Positions 7,930 through 16,849 of a DNA stretch of 64,000 nt are shown here, in pieces. The stretch spans positions 58,253-122,252 of the forward strand of contig JAJXTV010000004.1 in NCBI GenBank assembly GCA_021783515.1, given 5' to 3'. Within the stretch, counting starts at the first letter, position 1. Every line of letters begins with the position of its first letter. The notes below the pieces were generated by a model. That model ran no database searches. It was not told the DNA's origin and was given only the letters and a program-made list of their open reading frames with translations. Origin of the DNA: Nitrospirota bacterium. GTDB taxonomy: Bacteria; Nitrospirota; Thermodesulfovibrionia; Thermodesulfovibrionales; UBA6898. Made by a program: the position numbers and the translations under genes.

Positions 7930-9930
7930 ATGATCATAAAGACAAAGATAATCACGATCATCGCGCTCACGATTATTCTCACCGTGGGAACGACCACCGC
8001 CGTTCTCATGAACATGCAAAACAGGAAGATGATCGAGTCGAAGCTGCAGGACACCGAATTCCTCTGCGATGTCATCGAAAGGACGATCGACACCGCGATG
8101 CAAGAAGGGAAGACCGCCGAAGTCCAGAAGATCCTCGAGAATGTCGGAAAGAGCAAGGAAATCCTGAGCCTGAGAATTCTCTCTGCCGACGGTACGGTCG
8201 TGAAGTCGACAAACGGCATAGAGATCGGCTCAAAATCGGCTGATTTCCTCAAGAGCTACTTTGGCGCAGCCGAAAAACCGAAGCTCATTAATGCGACGAC
8301 GATAAATTATTTTCACGCAATCAAAAACAGGCAGGAATGCCTCGGCTGCCATGACAACAAGAACGGAGTCATAGGCTTCATCCAGATCAAACACGATATC
8401 TCCCGGAATGTCTCCACCTTCCTTTCGCTCAAGCGGCTCCTCGTCTTTTCCGGCATCGTGATCGTCCTCCTCGTCTCGGTCATCCTCAGCGTGCTGTTCT
8501 CCCATTTCGTTATGAACCCGCTGAAGAGCCTGCTTTCGGCGATCAATAAGGTCGAGGCCGGCAACTGGGAGGCAACGGTCAGGATCGACAGCAACGATGA
8601 ACTCGGCATTATCGGATCGTCCTTCAACAAGATGATCCAGGAGGTCAATAATCTCTACAAAAAGAACCTCGCGAAGGAGCGGGAACTCTCGAAGATCAGG
8701 CTGGACCTCGACCACAAGTCCAAGCTGGAAAGCCTTAACTCGCAGCTTGAATTCAAGCTGAAAGAGCTCGAAACGGCAAACAAGGCCGTCACCTCGCTGT
8801 CGCGCGAGGTGAAGAACAAGAACGTCGAGCTCGAGAAGGCGGTCGAGCGCCTCAAGAAGATCAACGAGATCGGAAGGATCCTCTCCTCCATCATAGAGAC
8901 GAACGAGCTGATGAAGATCATCATCCAGACGACCGCCGACCTGCTGAAGGCCGACAAGGTGACGCTTCACCTGCACAACTCCCGCAGGCCCGCGGTAACG
9001 ATACAGTACAGGAGGGGCGCCGGACTCGAAACCATCCCCGATTTTTCGCTCGAGGTGAACAAGGATTTTCGGGACGTCTTCACCCAGGGCAAGCCGGTCA
9101 TCATTTCCTACCCGATGACCGAGAGAGACACGGGCGGTCCCGCAGTCGGCCAGAAAATCGGTGTGCCGCTCAGGATGAAGGGTCAGATCATCGGGGCGAT
9201 GATGCTCGAAAACGGCAGGAATTCCGGCTCATTTACCGAAGACGAGATCGAGCTGCTGACCACCCTTTCGAACCATGCGATGGTCGCGATCGAGAACGCC
9301 TGGCTGTACGAGAGCGTAAAGACGAATTATTTCGCGACGATTCAGTCTCTCGTCAACGCTCTCGAGGCGAACGACAGGTTCACCAAAGGACATTCCGAAA
9401 GGGTCAGGATCCTGTCCGTCGAGCTGGGCAGATATGTCGGACTCGATTTCAAGGAGCTGGAGCTGCTCGAGCATGCGTCGATACTCCACGATATCGGAAA
9501 GATCGGCATCGACACCTTTATCCTTCAGAAGCAGGGCAAGCTCACGGCGAAGGAATACAGCCTCATCAAAACGCACCCCCTCATCGGCGATGAAATCCTC
9601 GGGCCGATCGAAACGCTCGACGGGGTGAGAAAAACCATCATCCAGCACCACGAGCGTTACGACGGAAACGGATATCCCTACGGGCTGAGGGGAGATGAGA
9701 TATCCCTGAAGTCGAAGATCCTCTCGGTAGTCGACACCTTCGACGCGATGATGACCGACCGGCCGTACCGCAAGGCCCTGTCGCTTGCCTCTGTCAAAGA
9801 TGAGCTGCTCACAAACTCCGGCACGCAATTCGACCCGTATGTGGTCAGCGCATTTGTCGAGATGATGAATGCGTCGGGGGACGGTCTCCTGGCCTCCTGC
9901 GGCTATACGACGGTCTTTACCGCCGGCTGA
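7930..9930 (+). CDS. Heme c-binding membrane sensor with HAMP, GAF and HD-GYP domains
   Basis: A 666-residue signalling protein likely to hydrolyse cyclic di-GMP. It has a TM helix at about 7-27, a periplasmic sensor containing one heme c motif CLGCH (Cys137, Cys140, His141), a second TM helix at 170-192, HAMP at about 193-245, a coiled coil at 250-315, a GAF domain at about 318-460 and HD-GYP at about 470-655. HD-GYP residues are intact: His520-Asp521 (HDIGKIG), HHE at 573-575 and GNGYP at 579-583. Oxygen, redox or gas sensing through the periplasmic heme is the natural reading; turnover is inferred. Confidence 0.93.
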   Translation: MIIKTKIITIIALTIILTVGTTTAVLMNMQNRKMIESKLQDTEFLCDVIERTIDTAMQEGKTAEVQKILENVGKSKEILSLRILSADGTVVKSTNGIEIGSKSADFLKSYFGAAEKPKLINATTINYFHAIKNRQECLGCHDNKNGVIGFIQIKHDISRNVSTFLSLKRLLVFSGIVIVLLVSVILSVLFSHFVMNPLKSLLSAINKVEAGNWEATVRIDSNDELGIIGSSFNKMIQEVNNLYKKNLAKERELSKIRLDLDHKSKLESLNSQLEFKLKELETANKAVTSLSREVKNKNVELEKAVERLKKINEIGRILSSIIETNELMKIIIQTTADLLKADKVTLHLHNSRRPAVTIQYRRGAGLETIPDFSLEVNKDFRDVFTQGKPVIISYPMTERDTGGPAVGQKIGVPLRMKGQIIGAMMLENGRNSGSFTEDEIELLTTLSNHAMVAIENAWLYESVKTNYFATIQSLVNALEANDRFTKGHSERVRILSVELGRYVGLDFKELELLEHASILHDIGKIGIDTFILQKQGKLTAKEYSLIKTHPLIGDEILGPIETLDGVRKTIIQHHERYDGNGYPYGLRGDEISLKSKILSVVDTFDAMMTDRPYRKALSLASVKDELLTNSGTQFDPYVVSAFVEMMNASGDGLLASCGYTTVFTAG

Positions 9931-10047
9931 CAGCCGCTGCCGTTTCTTCCCGAAAAGATACCCCTCAGGCAGGCCCCTTCGCGGGAATACGGTGGCCACA
10001 GCTTGTCGGAGAAGGAGGCGTTGCGGTATTATTACTGACGGTCTTTC

Positions 10048-11058
10048 ATGATGAAGAAGAGGCTGCTCGGGATATCCGTCGCGCTTGCCGCCGTCCTTGC
10101 GGCGGGAACGGCCGGTTATACCGCCATCGAGGGCTGGCCGCCTCTGGACGCCCTGTACATGACGGTGATCACGATTTCCTCCGTCGGGTTCATGGAGGTC
10201 CATCCGCTTTCGAACACAGCAAGAATATTCACCGTCTTCCTCATCTTCTGCGGCTCGGGGATTCTGATCTACGCGGTCTCGGTCCTCACCGCCTTCATTG
10301 TTGAGGGCGAACTGACGGACGTTATCAGGAGGAGAAAGATGAACAGACAGCTGGAGCTTCTCGACGGCCATTACATAGTCTGCGGCGCGGACCTGACGGG
10401 GAGGTATGCGATCGAGGAGCTTGCCCGGACAAAGAGGGAGTTTGTCGTCATAGAGAAAGATGCCGAAAAGGCAAAGCGGCTGTCCGAGGGCGGGGTCCTC
10501 TGTATCGAAGGGGACGCCACACACAACGGTATCCTGCAAAAAGCCGGCGTCGCCAGGGCAAAAGGGCTCGTCACGACGCTTCATTCGGACGCCGAGAACC
10601 TTTTCGTCGTCATCACGGCGAAGCGTCTGAACCCGGAGCTCAGGGTCGTCTCAAAGGCGGTCGAAGAAGAATCGGAGCAGAAGATACGAATGGTCGGGGC
10701 GGACGGCGTGGTGATGCCGGACTTCATCGGCGGACTGAGGATGGTATCGGAGATGGTGCGTCCCTCGGTCGTGAACTTTCTCGACACCATGCTGAGGGCG
10801 AAGGACAAGACGATCCGCGTCGAGGAAATCGCAATCGGCCCCTCTTCGCCCTATGCGGGAAGGCCGCTCTCGGAGACGCGGCTTCATGAGATCGGGGACA
10901 TGTCTGTCGTGGCGCTCAAGGGAAAAGATGACGGGACATACACCTTTAACCCCCCACTGACGACCGTGCTGGCGGAGGGTTGCGTCCTGATCGTGATGGG
11001 AAACGTGGCCCGCATCCGCCAGGCGGCAGCCAGGGTCGCGCCCGCTACGGGCTACTGA
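10048..11058 (+). CDS. Two-TM potassium channel with RCK (TrkA-N/TrkA-C) domains
   Basis: A 336-residue ion channel subunit: TM helix 1 at 6-25, pore loop and filter at 38-50 (MTVITISSVGFME), TM helix 2 at 60-85, then an RCK domain from about 108 and a TrkA-C domain from about 250. The filter reads SVGFME instead of T-V-G-Y-G-D, and the dinucleotide-binding loop reads CGADLTGR, not the usual G-x-G-x-x-G, so ligand preference may differ from canonical MthK-type channels. The gene overlaps its convergent neighbour by 14 bases. Confidence 0.88.
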   Translation: MMKKRLLGISVALAAVLAAGTAGYTAIEGWPPLDALYMTVITISSVGFMEVHPLSNTARIFTVFLIFCGSGILIYAVSVLTAFIVEGELTDVIRRRKMNRQLELLDGHYIVCGADLTGRYAIEELARTKREFVVIEKDAEKAKRLSEGGVLCIEGDATHNGILQKAGVARAKGLVTTLHSDAENLFVVITAKRLNPELRVVSKAVEEESEQKIRMVGADGVVMPDFIGGLRMVSEMVRPSVVNFLDTMLRAKDKTIRVEEIAIGPSSPYAGRPLSETRLHEIGDMSVVALKGKDDGTYTFNPPLTTVLAEGCVLIVMGNVARIRQAAARVAPATGY

Positions 11059-11461
11059 AGTCCTTCTCGATGTTGCTGATAAATCGTTCTCTCCTGCGCT
11101 CGTAATGCGCGTTCTTCTGCTCCAGGTACCACAAGAAGTTCAGGTAAAAGTAGAGCTGGAAACTGCCTCCCATCAGAGCCGCGAGGCCCATCAGTTTCCT
11201 CAACCTTATGATTTCCTCCCTGAGGTCGAAATTCATGCTCACAATCACGATTACCGAAAAAAAGAGTGCGCCGATGATGACCCACGAAATCCGATAAAAT
11301 CTCCGTTCGATCTCTGATATCTCGATGGATTCGATGTAGTCGAAAAGCCTGCCCGCATTCATCTTGAAGGTTTCCCAGTCACTCTTGTTCGCACAACTCA
11401 GGAGGATGCGCCTGTACTTCTCGACATCCTCGTTAAAGGCCTTACGCAATCTTTTTTCCAT
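11045..11461 (-). CDS. Small membrane protein with two TM helices
   Basis: A 138-residue protein not assigned to a family. An N-terminal basic helical part of about 55 residues precedes two hydrophobic helices (about 60-75 and 90-112), and a charged tail ends in SNIEKDFSSP. Both ends are probably cytoplasmic. It is convergent with the K+ channel gene and shares 14 bases with it, which could allow antisense interference between the two messages. Function unknown. Confidence 0.65.
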   Translation of the reverse strand: MEKRLRKAFNEDVEKYRRILLSCANKSDWETFKMNAGRLFDYIESIEISEIERRFYRISWVIIGALFFSVIVIVSMNFDLREEIIRLRKLMGLAALMGGSFQLYFYLNFLWYLEQKNAHYERRRERFISNIEKDFSSP

Positions 11462-11751
11462 GACGCCACCGCCACCTTTTTCATGGTTACCCCATACGTC
11501 TGACTCACGTGATGGCCGTATCGCTCTCGTTTCCTCTCATTCCCGATGCCCGGTCTCTTCACCTCCTTTTTCGATGAGCTTCTCTTATTTCCAGCTTTTC
11601 ACAAAATGGACGGCATGTCAATTCTTCCTGCGGTTTTCGGAGGTGGCAGCGCACAGCGGCGGAAACGCGCTATGCAGCACGTATCGAGATCACTATGAGA
11701 AGACAGGGGGAGCGATAAAGATGGGGCGGAGCGGCCGGGGCTGTCCGCCCG

Positions 11752-11782
11752 CTGCCGGGAAAGACTAACAGCTACCCGGCAG
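11752..11782 (-). terminator. Hairpin downstream of the DUF4019 gene
   Basis: CTGCCGGG at 11752-11759 pairs perfectly with CCCGGCAG at 11775-11782, immediately after the DUF4019 stop. No T-run follows, so it is a probable but imperfect terminator. The surrounding 11462-11784 stretch (about 320 bases) holds no other gene I can support. Confidence 0.5.
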
Positions 11783-11784
11783 TC

Positions 11785-12204
11785 TCAGCGGATGTAGTAT
11801 CCCGACACCCTCCACTTGCCGTCCTTGTCAAGCATCGGCGTGATCGTCTCGACCGAGGACTTCTTCTTTTTGAACGAGGTATCGTATACGATCACGACGT
11901 ATTCCCCGTCGGGGGCACCCGGAAGGGTCTTTGTATATTGCATCGACTTCACCGCTCTGCGCAGAACCTTGCCGAAGGGTTTACGCACGGAGGCCACGGT
12001 CCTGATCCATTCTTCCTCGGCGCCTCCCGCCTTAAAAAGCGAAGAGGCCTCACGCCAGCTCTTTGCATATTCGCCCTTGTCGACCAGCCTCAGCCATTCC
12101 TCGGCCGCCGTCATCGCCATTCTTTCGGGCCTTTCCGCGGCAGCAATACCCGCCAGCAACGACAGCGACACTGCTATAAAGAGCATTCGTGTCAGCACTT
12201 TCAT
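11785..12204 (-). CDS. Exported DUF4019-domain protein
   Basis: A 139-residue secreted protein with a clear signal peptide (basic start, hydrophobic LFIAVSLSLLAGIAAA, cleavage near residue 23). The rest matches the DUF4019 pattern: AAEEWL.LVD.G.Y..SW...S..FK, then a C-terminal strand pattern ending in DGKWRVSGYYIR. Members are small periplasmic or envelope proteins of unknown role. It lies after mfd with about 105 bases between, and is probably transcribed separately or as read-through. Confidence 0.8.
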   Translation of the reverse strand: MKVLTRMLFIAVSLSLLAGIAAAERPERMAMTAAEEWLRLVDKGEYAKSWREASSLFKAGGAEEEWIRTVASVRKPFGKVLRRAVKSMQYTKTLPGAPDGEYVVIVYDTSFKKKKSSVETITPMLDKDGKWRVSGYYIR

Positions 12205-12309
12205 CGTTCTTCCGTTTTCCTCCCGCCAAATTAATACTTTTCGTATTTTACCACTTTCACTCTGCTTTCGTCGTCGGTCGACTGCACAGACCCCTTATCA
12301 TAATAATCA

Positions 12310-15300
12310 TTATATATTATCGGCCGGTCCCTCCGCTCCAACGGCCGCCGTCTTTGCCGCGAGTTCTTCCAGCGTTCCGCGCACCTCCTCGTATACCTTC
12401 TCCCACTCCCCGCCTCTCACCGCGAGCTCGAAGCCGTCGGGAAAGAACCTGACCGTCTTCTTTCGCTGCGTCTGGAGGTCGAAGATATGGTCCGGCTGAA
12501 CCGGGGTGTCGGGCGAAAAAAAGACCCGTACCCCGTCCTTCCCCTGGCCGATCTTCGTCACCAGGAGTCTTCTCGCCAGCGCCTTTATCCTCGCGACCTT
12601 CAGCAGGCTGCCGGCCTCAGCCGGAAGCGGCCCGAACCGGTCCTTCAGCTCCTTCTCGAAATCGTCGATCTCCCGCCCCGTCCTCAGGGACGCGATCCTC
12701 CGGTAGAAGCTGAGCCTGAGCGTCACATCCGCGATGTAGTCCTCTGAAATAAAGGCGGAGACCTTCAGCTCGATCACGGGCTCCATATCCTCCTTTATCT
12801 CTTCGCCCTTGAGTTCGGCGACGGCGTTCTCGAGCATTTCGATATAGGTGTCGAACCCGATCTCATTGATATGCCCCGACTGCTCCGCCCCGAAGATCTC
12901 TCCCGCCCCTCTGATCTCAAGGTCCTTGAGCGCCAGCCTGAAGCCCGCTCCGAGATAGCTCATCTCCTGAACCGCCTGGAGCCTCTTTCTCGCCTCTTCG
13001 GTCAAGGTCGATTCCGGAGGCGCAAGGAAATAGGCATGCCCTTTGATATTCGACCTCCCCACCCTGCCCCTCAGCTGATAGAGATCGGCAAGCCCCATCC
13101 TGTCGGCCCTGTCGATGACGATCGTATTGGCCCTCGGGATATCGAGCCCCGCCCCGATGATCGCCGTGGAGACGAGCACCCCCACTTCGCCGTCAAAGAA
13201 CCGGTGCATGATCTCTTCCAGTTGTTTTTCCGGCATCTGGCCGTGGGCAACGCCGATCGAGGCGCCCGGGACGAGTTCCTGTATGCTGCCGGCCACCCGG
13301 TAGATGTCCGCGATCCTGTTGTGCACAAAGAAAACCTGGCCGTTTCTCTGCAGTTCTGCGGATATCACCTTCCTGATAAGATCCGCCTGAAACACGGCCA
13401 CGACGCTCTTCACTGAAAGTCTCTCTTCGGGGGGCGTCTCGATCACGCTGATATTTCGTATGCCCGAAAGCGCCATGTGAAGCGTCCTGGGGATGGGGGT
13501 TGCCGTAAGGGTGAGGACATCGACGTTTCTGCTCATCTCCTTGATCCTCTCCTTTTGGCCGACACCGAACCGGTGCTCTTCGTCCACGATGAGCAGACCG
13601 AGCCTGGCGAAGGAGGCCTTCTTTGAGAGCAGCCCGTGGGTGCCGATGACGATATCCGTCTCTCCGTCGGCGAGCTTTTTCATCGTCAGAGTCGCCTCCT
13701 TCGCCGTCTTGAACCGGCTCAGAAAATCGGTATTCACCGGGAAACCGGAAAAACGCTCCCTGAATGTCCGGTAATGCTGTTCGGCGAGGATCGTCGTCGG
13801 GACCAGCACCGCCACCTGCCTGTTGTCGTAGACCGCCTTGAAGGCGGCCCGCATCGCCACCTCGGTCTTTCCGTATCCCACGTCCCCGCAAAGCAGTCTG
13901 TCCATGGGCACGCCTGATTCCATGTCTTTCTTTATGTCGGAGATCGCCTTCAGCTGGTCGGGCGTCTCCTCGTACGCGAAGAAGCTTTCGAACTCCCTGT
14001 GCAGGTCGGTGTCGCCGCTGAAGGAAAATCCCCGTGCCACGCTCCTGTCGGCGTACAGCGCAAGGAGTTTCTCGGCGATCTGGCGGACCCTCTTTCTCGC
14101 CCTTTCCTTCTTCTTCTGCCACGACTTGCCCCCGAGCCTGTCGAGCCTCGGGGAAGCGCCCTCTTCCGAACGGAACTTCGAGATGACCGATATGGACTGG
14201 ACAGGGAGATAGAGCCGCCCGTCCTCGTATTCGAGGGTCATCAGCTCAAGCTCTGAACCTCCCCTCTGCTGCCTGGTCACGCCCTGGAACCTGCCGATGC
14301 CGTGGTCCCTGTGGACAACGAAATCACCAGGCGTTATATCGTCGAGCGAAACGAGCAGGCTTGCGACCTTTGATTTCTTTATCGACCGGAAGGCCGGCCT
14401 CTCGCCGAAAAGTTCCTTCTCGGTGAGAATGAGAAGCCCCTTCATGAAGATGCCGGAGGACAACCCTCCCGCCGCAATCGCAATGGTGCCCTCGTACCGG
14501 GGGAATTCATCAGGCCCGATCACCGGCACAATCATATCGGCCTCGCGGAAAAGGTCCCTGAGTCTTTCGGACTGGCCCGCCGAGGACGAAACGATAAGAA
14601 TACGGTTCTCCCGGGAAAGGAGCCTGATGTTCTCAGGCAGCTCATCCAGACTTTTCCTTTCGTCGGGCAGAATGCCGATGCCCTTGAGCAATCGCATGCC
14701 TGCGTCTATCTGCGAAAGAGAGGCCGTCTCGCGCCCTTCTCCGCCGTCGTCGGCTGTCACGCCCTCCTCGAATGCATATCTCGAAAGAAAGATGGTGTCT
14801 TTCGGAAATCCTTCCCCATCCGCCGCCGGATAGAGACAGAAGAACTTTCTCCCCCTGATTACGGCACTCAGGTCCCTCACTTCGTCGGGTTCCTTCGCCG
14901 GAAAGACCCGGAGCGAGTCCGTTTCCTCAGCCGATCTCTGGGTCTCTATCTCGAACGGTTTGATCTGCTCGATCTCATCCCCGAAAAATTCGATCCTCGC
15001 GGGCCTTTCCGCGGTCGAGGGGAAGATGTCGATGATCCATTCCCTCCTGCTGTACTCCCCTTTCTCCGAGACCATCGGGGTCTTTCTGTATCCGAGCAGG
15101 ACGAGAAATTCCTCCAGGTCGTTCCTGTCAACGGCATCCCCCTTTTTCAGAAGCAGGATTTCCCTTTCGAGAGCCCCGGCATCCCAGAGCGCCGAGGAAA
15201 GATTTAACGACGAAGTGACTACCGAACCGTCCCCCGAAAGCCCTGACACAAGGCCGGCCCTCTCACCGGCAGCCTCGGGACCGTCCGGGTCGGGAAGGAA

Positions 15301-15513
15301 GAGCACGGCGCCCTGTCCGCGGAACATCTTCCGATAAAATACTATGTCTTTTCTGAGAGCGCGCGCAGCGTCCTCGTCCTGCTCGACCGCGACAAACGGA
15401 GAACCCTGGAGCGCGAGAAATAGCGCTGCCGAGGAGCCGGCAAGATTATAGATACGGCAGGACTCCGGAACAGGCCCCGGGAAACAGTCGTTGATCAGAG
15501 TGAGGATATCCAA
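12310..15513 (-). CDS. mfd: Transcription-repair coupling factor Mfd
   Basis: A 1067-residue translocase that removes stalled RNA polymerase and recruits the Uvr repair proteins. It has a UvrB-like N-terminal part, the RNA-polymerase-interacting CarD-like domain near 393 (ITPGDFVVHRDHGIGRF), helicase motifs with P-loop GDVGYGKTE near 541 and DEEH near 641, TATPIPRTL, a second RecA lobe with QLRGRVGRS, and a C-terminal TRCF domain. It is slightly shorter than the usual 1150 residues, mostly in the N-terminal part. It is the last gene of the long envelope run, starting 3 bases after rfaE2. Confidence 0.97.
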   Translation of the reverse strand: MDILTLINDCFPGPVPESCRIYNLAGSSAALFLALQGSPFVAVEQDEDAARALRKDIVFYRKMFRGQGAVLFLPDPDGPEAAGERAGLVSGLSGDGSVVTSSLNLSSALWDAGALEREILLLKKGDAVDRNDLEEFLVLLGYRKTPMVSEKGEYSRREWIIDIFPSTAERPARIEFFGDEIEQIKPFEIETQRSAEETDSLRVFPAKEPDEVRDLSAVIRGRKFFCLYPAADGEGFPKDTIFLSRYAFEEGVTADDGGEGRETASLSQIDAGMRLLKGIGILPDERKSLDELPENIRLLSRENRILIVSSSAGQSERLRDLFREADMIVPVIGPDEFPRYEGTIAIAAGGLSSGIFMKGLLILTEKELFGERPAFRSIKKSKVASLLVSLDDITPGDFVVHRDHGIGRFQGVTRQQRGGSELELMTLEYEDGRLYLPVQSISVISKFRSEEGASPRLDRLGGKSWQKKKERARKRVRQIAEKLLALYADRSVARGFSFSGDTDLHREFESFFAYEETPDQLKAISDIKKDMESGVPMDRLLCGDVGYGKTEVAMRAAFKAVYDNRQVAVLVPTTILAEQHYRTFRERFSGFPVNTDFLSRFKTAKEATLTMKKLADGETDIVIGTHGLLSKKASFARLGLLIVDEEHRFGVGQKERIKEMSRNVDVLTLTATPIPRTLHMALSGIRNISVIETPPEERLSVKSVVAVFQADLIRKVISAELQRNGQVFFVHNRIADIYRVAGSIQELVPGASIGVAHGQMPEKQLEEIMHRFFDGEVGVLVSTAIIGAGLDIPRANTIVIDRADRMGLADLYQLRGRVGRSNIKGHAYFLAPPESTLTEEARKRLQAVQEMSYLGAGFRLALKDLEIRGAGEIFGAEQSGHINEIGFDTYIEMLENAVAELKGEEIKEDMEPVIELKVSAFISEDYIADVTLRLSFYRRIASLRTGREIDDFEKELKDRFGPLPAEAGSLLKVARIKALARRLLVTKIGQGKDGVRVFFSPDTPVQPDHIFDLQTQRKKTVRFFPDGFELAVRGGEWEKVYEEVRGTLEELAAKTAAVGAEGPADNI

Positions 15514-15516
15514 AAA

Positions 15517-15978
15517 TTACCGGCAGGTTTTGAGTATCTTGTCGATGATCCGGGTCGTTGAGGCGCCCCTGACATACGGGAGACTGAGGGTCTCCTTCGC
15601 GAAATCCGAGCCGACGATATCTTTCTTCTTCCAGTCGCCGCCCTTGACGAGGACATCCGGCCTCACCGCCCTGATCAGACGATAGGGGGTCGGCTCATCG
15701 AAGACCGTCACGTAATCGACCGCCGAAAGGGCCTCGAGCACGGCGGCCCGGTCCCGCTCACCGTTGACCGGTCTTCCCGGCTTGATGCGTGAGACGGACC
15801 TGTCGGAATTGAGGCCGACCACCAGCACGTCGCCGAGCCTTTTCGCCCGGCTTAGGTATCCGACGTGTCCCCTGTGGAGGATATCGAAACAGCCGTTCGT
15901 AAAGACGATCGTCTTGCCCTCCTTCCGCAGTCTGCGGCAGACCGAAGTCAGCTCCTTTATCCCCAGGCGCTTCCTCAT
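15517..15978 (-). CDS. rfaE2: D-glycero-beta-D-manno-heptose 1-phosphate adenylyltransferase
   Basis: A 153-residue nucleotidyltransferase making ADP-heptose for the LPS inner core. It carries the cytidylyltransferase-fold signature FTNGCFDILHRGHVGYL (HxGH at 35-38), GLNSDRSVSR, VKGGDWKKKDIVG and a terminal STTRII. This is the stand-alone form of the C-terminal half of E. coli HldE. The start codon overlaps the nudix stop (ATGA). Confidence 0.93.
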   Translation of the reverse strand: MRKRLGIKELTSVCRRLRKEGKTIVFTNGCFDILHRGHVGYLSRAKRLGDVLVVGLNSDRSVSRIKPGRPVNGERDRAAVLEALSAVDYVTVFDEPTPYRLIRAVRPDVLVKGGDWKKKDIVGSDFAKETLSLPYVRGASTTRIIDKILKTCR

Positions 15979-16424
15979 GGGAGCAAACCGGATCCCCGCA
16001 GACTCGACTCGGCCTTTTCGAGGATCGACCTGTCTCCTCGGAAGCTGACTTTCTCGAGGGCCTCTCCTATCGTAAGCCAGCAGGCCTCATCCACCTCGAA
16101 GTCATGATCGGACGTACTGCCTCCTTCGTACTCCATAAGATAAAAATAGACCGTCTTTCTGCATTTGGAGTTTTCTCCGCGGATATAATACCAGTAGGTG
16201 ATATCGCCGAGTGCGGCGACGATCCTCCCGGTAAGACCGGTCTCTTCTCTCACCTCACGGACCGCGGTCATTTCCGCCGTCTCCCCCTTGTCCACGATAC
16301 CCTTCGGAAGACACCAGAATCTTCCTCCTCTCACCGATACCAGCGCCACCTCAACCCCCTCCCCCGTTTTGCGGTAGATGACACCGCCGGAAGAGAGCTG
16401 GCGTTTGAGAGAGGCGGGTCTCAC
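15975..16424 (-). CDS. Nudix hydrolase
   Basis: A 149-residue Nudix-fold pyrophosphohydrolase. A full Nudix box spans residues 42-64 (G-x5-E-x7-REVREETGL). The WCLPKG lead-in resembles MutT/Ap4A-type enzymes; the substrate cannot be told from sequence. I place the start at GTG 16424, which overlaps the ybgC stop in a GTGA; the longer open frame upstream is the shifted frame of ybgC. It is overlapped at its 3' end by rfaE2. Confidence 0.9.
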   Translation of the reverse strand: MRPASLKRQLSSGGVIYRKTGEGVEVALVSVRGGRFWCLPKGIVDKGETAEMTAVREVREETGLTGRIVAALGDITYWYYIRGENSKCRKTVYFYLMEYEGGSTSDHDFEVDEACWLTIGEALEKVSFRGDRSILEKAESSLRGSGLLP

Positions 16425-16849
16425 CGCACGCCGCCCTTCGCCGCGCCGTCGCCGTATCGCACAAGCGACTGGATGATGTCCCGGCCGAGCCTTGTAGGCC
16501 TCATATCCTTCCCGACCGCCCCGAGCTTTACCCTGCCCTCCGCCAGCCTCTCGCCGGTCTCCTCCCTCACGACCAGGTGGCCGAAGACGATCGAAACCGA
16601 GCCGATCTTTTCCGCCCACGTTTCGACGAGGAGTACATCACCGTATCTCCCGGGCGCAAGATACTTCAGAAACGCCTCCGCAACCACGAACTGGGTTCCC
16701 TCTTCGGCAAGTTTCTTCAGGCTGAACCCTTCGGCCCCGAACAGCTCGGTGCGGGCCCTCTCGAAGTATCGGAGATAGTTCGCGTAGTATACGACTCCCC
16801 CGCAGTCGGTATCCTCGTAATAAATCTTCACCCTGTGGATATGCTTCAT
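16421..16849 (-). CDS. ybgC: YbgC-like acyl-CoA thioesterase (hotdog fold)
   Basis: A 142-residue 4HBT-family thioesterase. The signature YYEDTDCGGVVYYANYLRYF (residues 10-29) contains the catalytic Asp of the YbgC/4-hydroxybenzoyl-CoA class, followed by FERAR. In other bacteria YbgC associates with the Tol-Pal system and phospholipid synthesis; here it lies between rseP and the nudix gene. The start shares one base with the rseP stop (TGATG). Confidence 0.92.
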   Translation of the reverse strand: MKHIHRVKIYYEDTDCGGVVYYANYLRYFERARTELFGAEGFSLKKLAEEGTQFVVAEAFLKYLAPGRYGDVLLVETWAEKIGSVSIVFGHLVVREETGERLAEGRVKLGAVGKDMRPTRLGRDIIQSLVRYGDGAAKGGVR

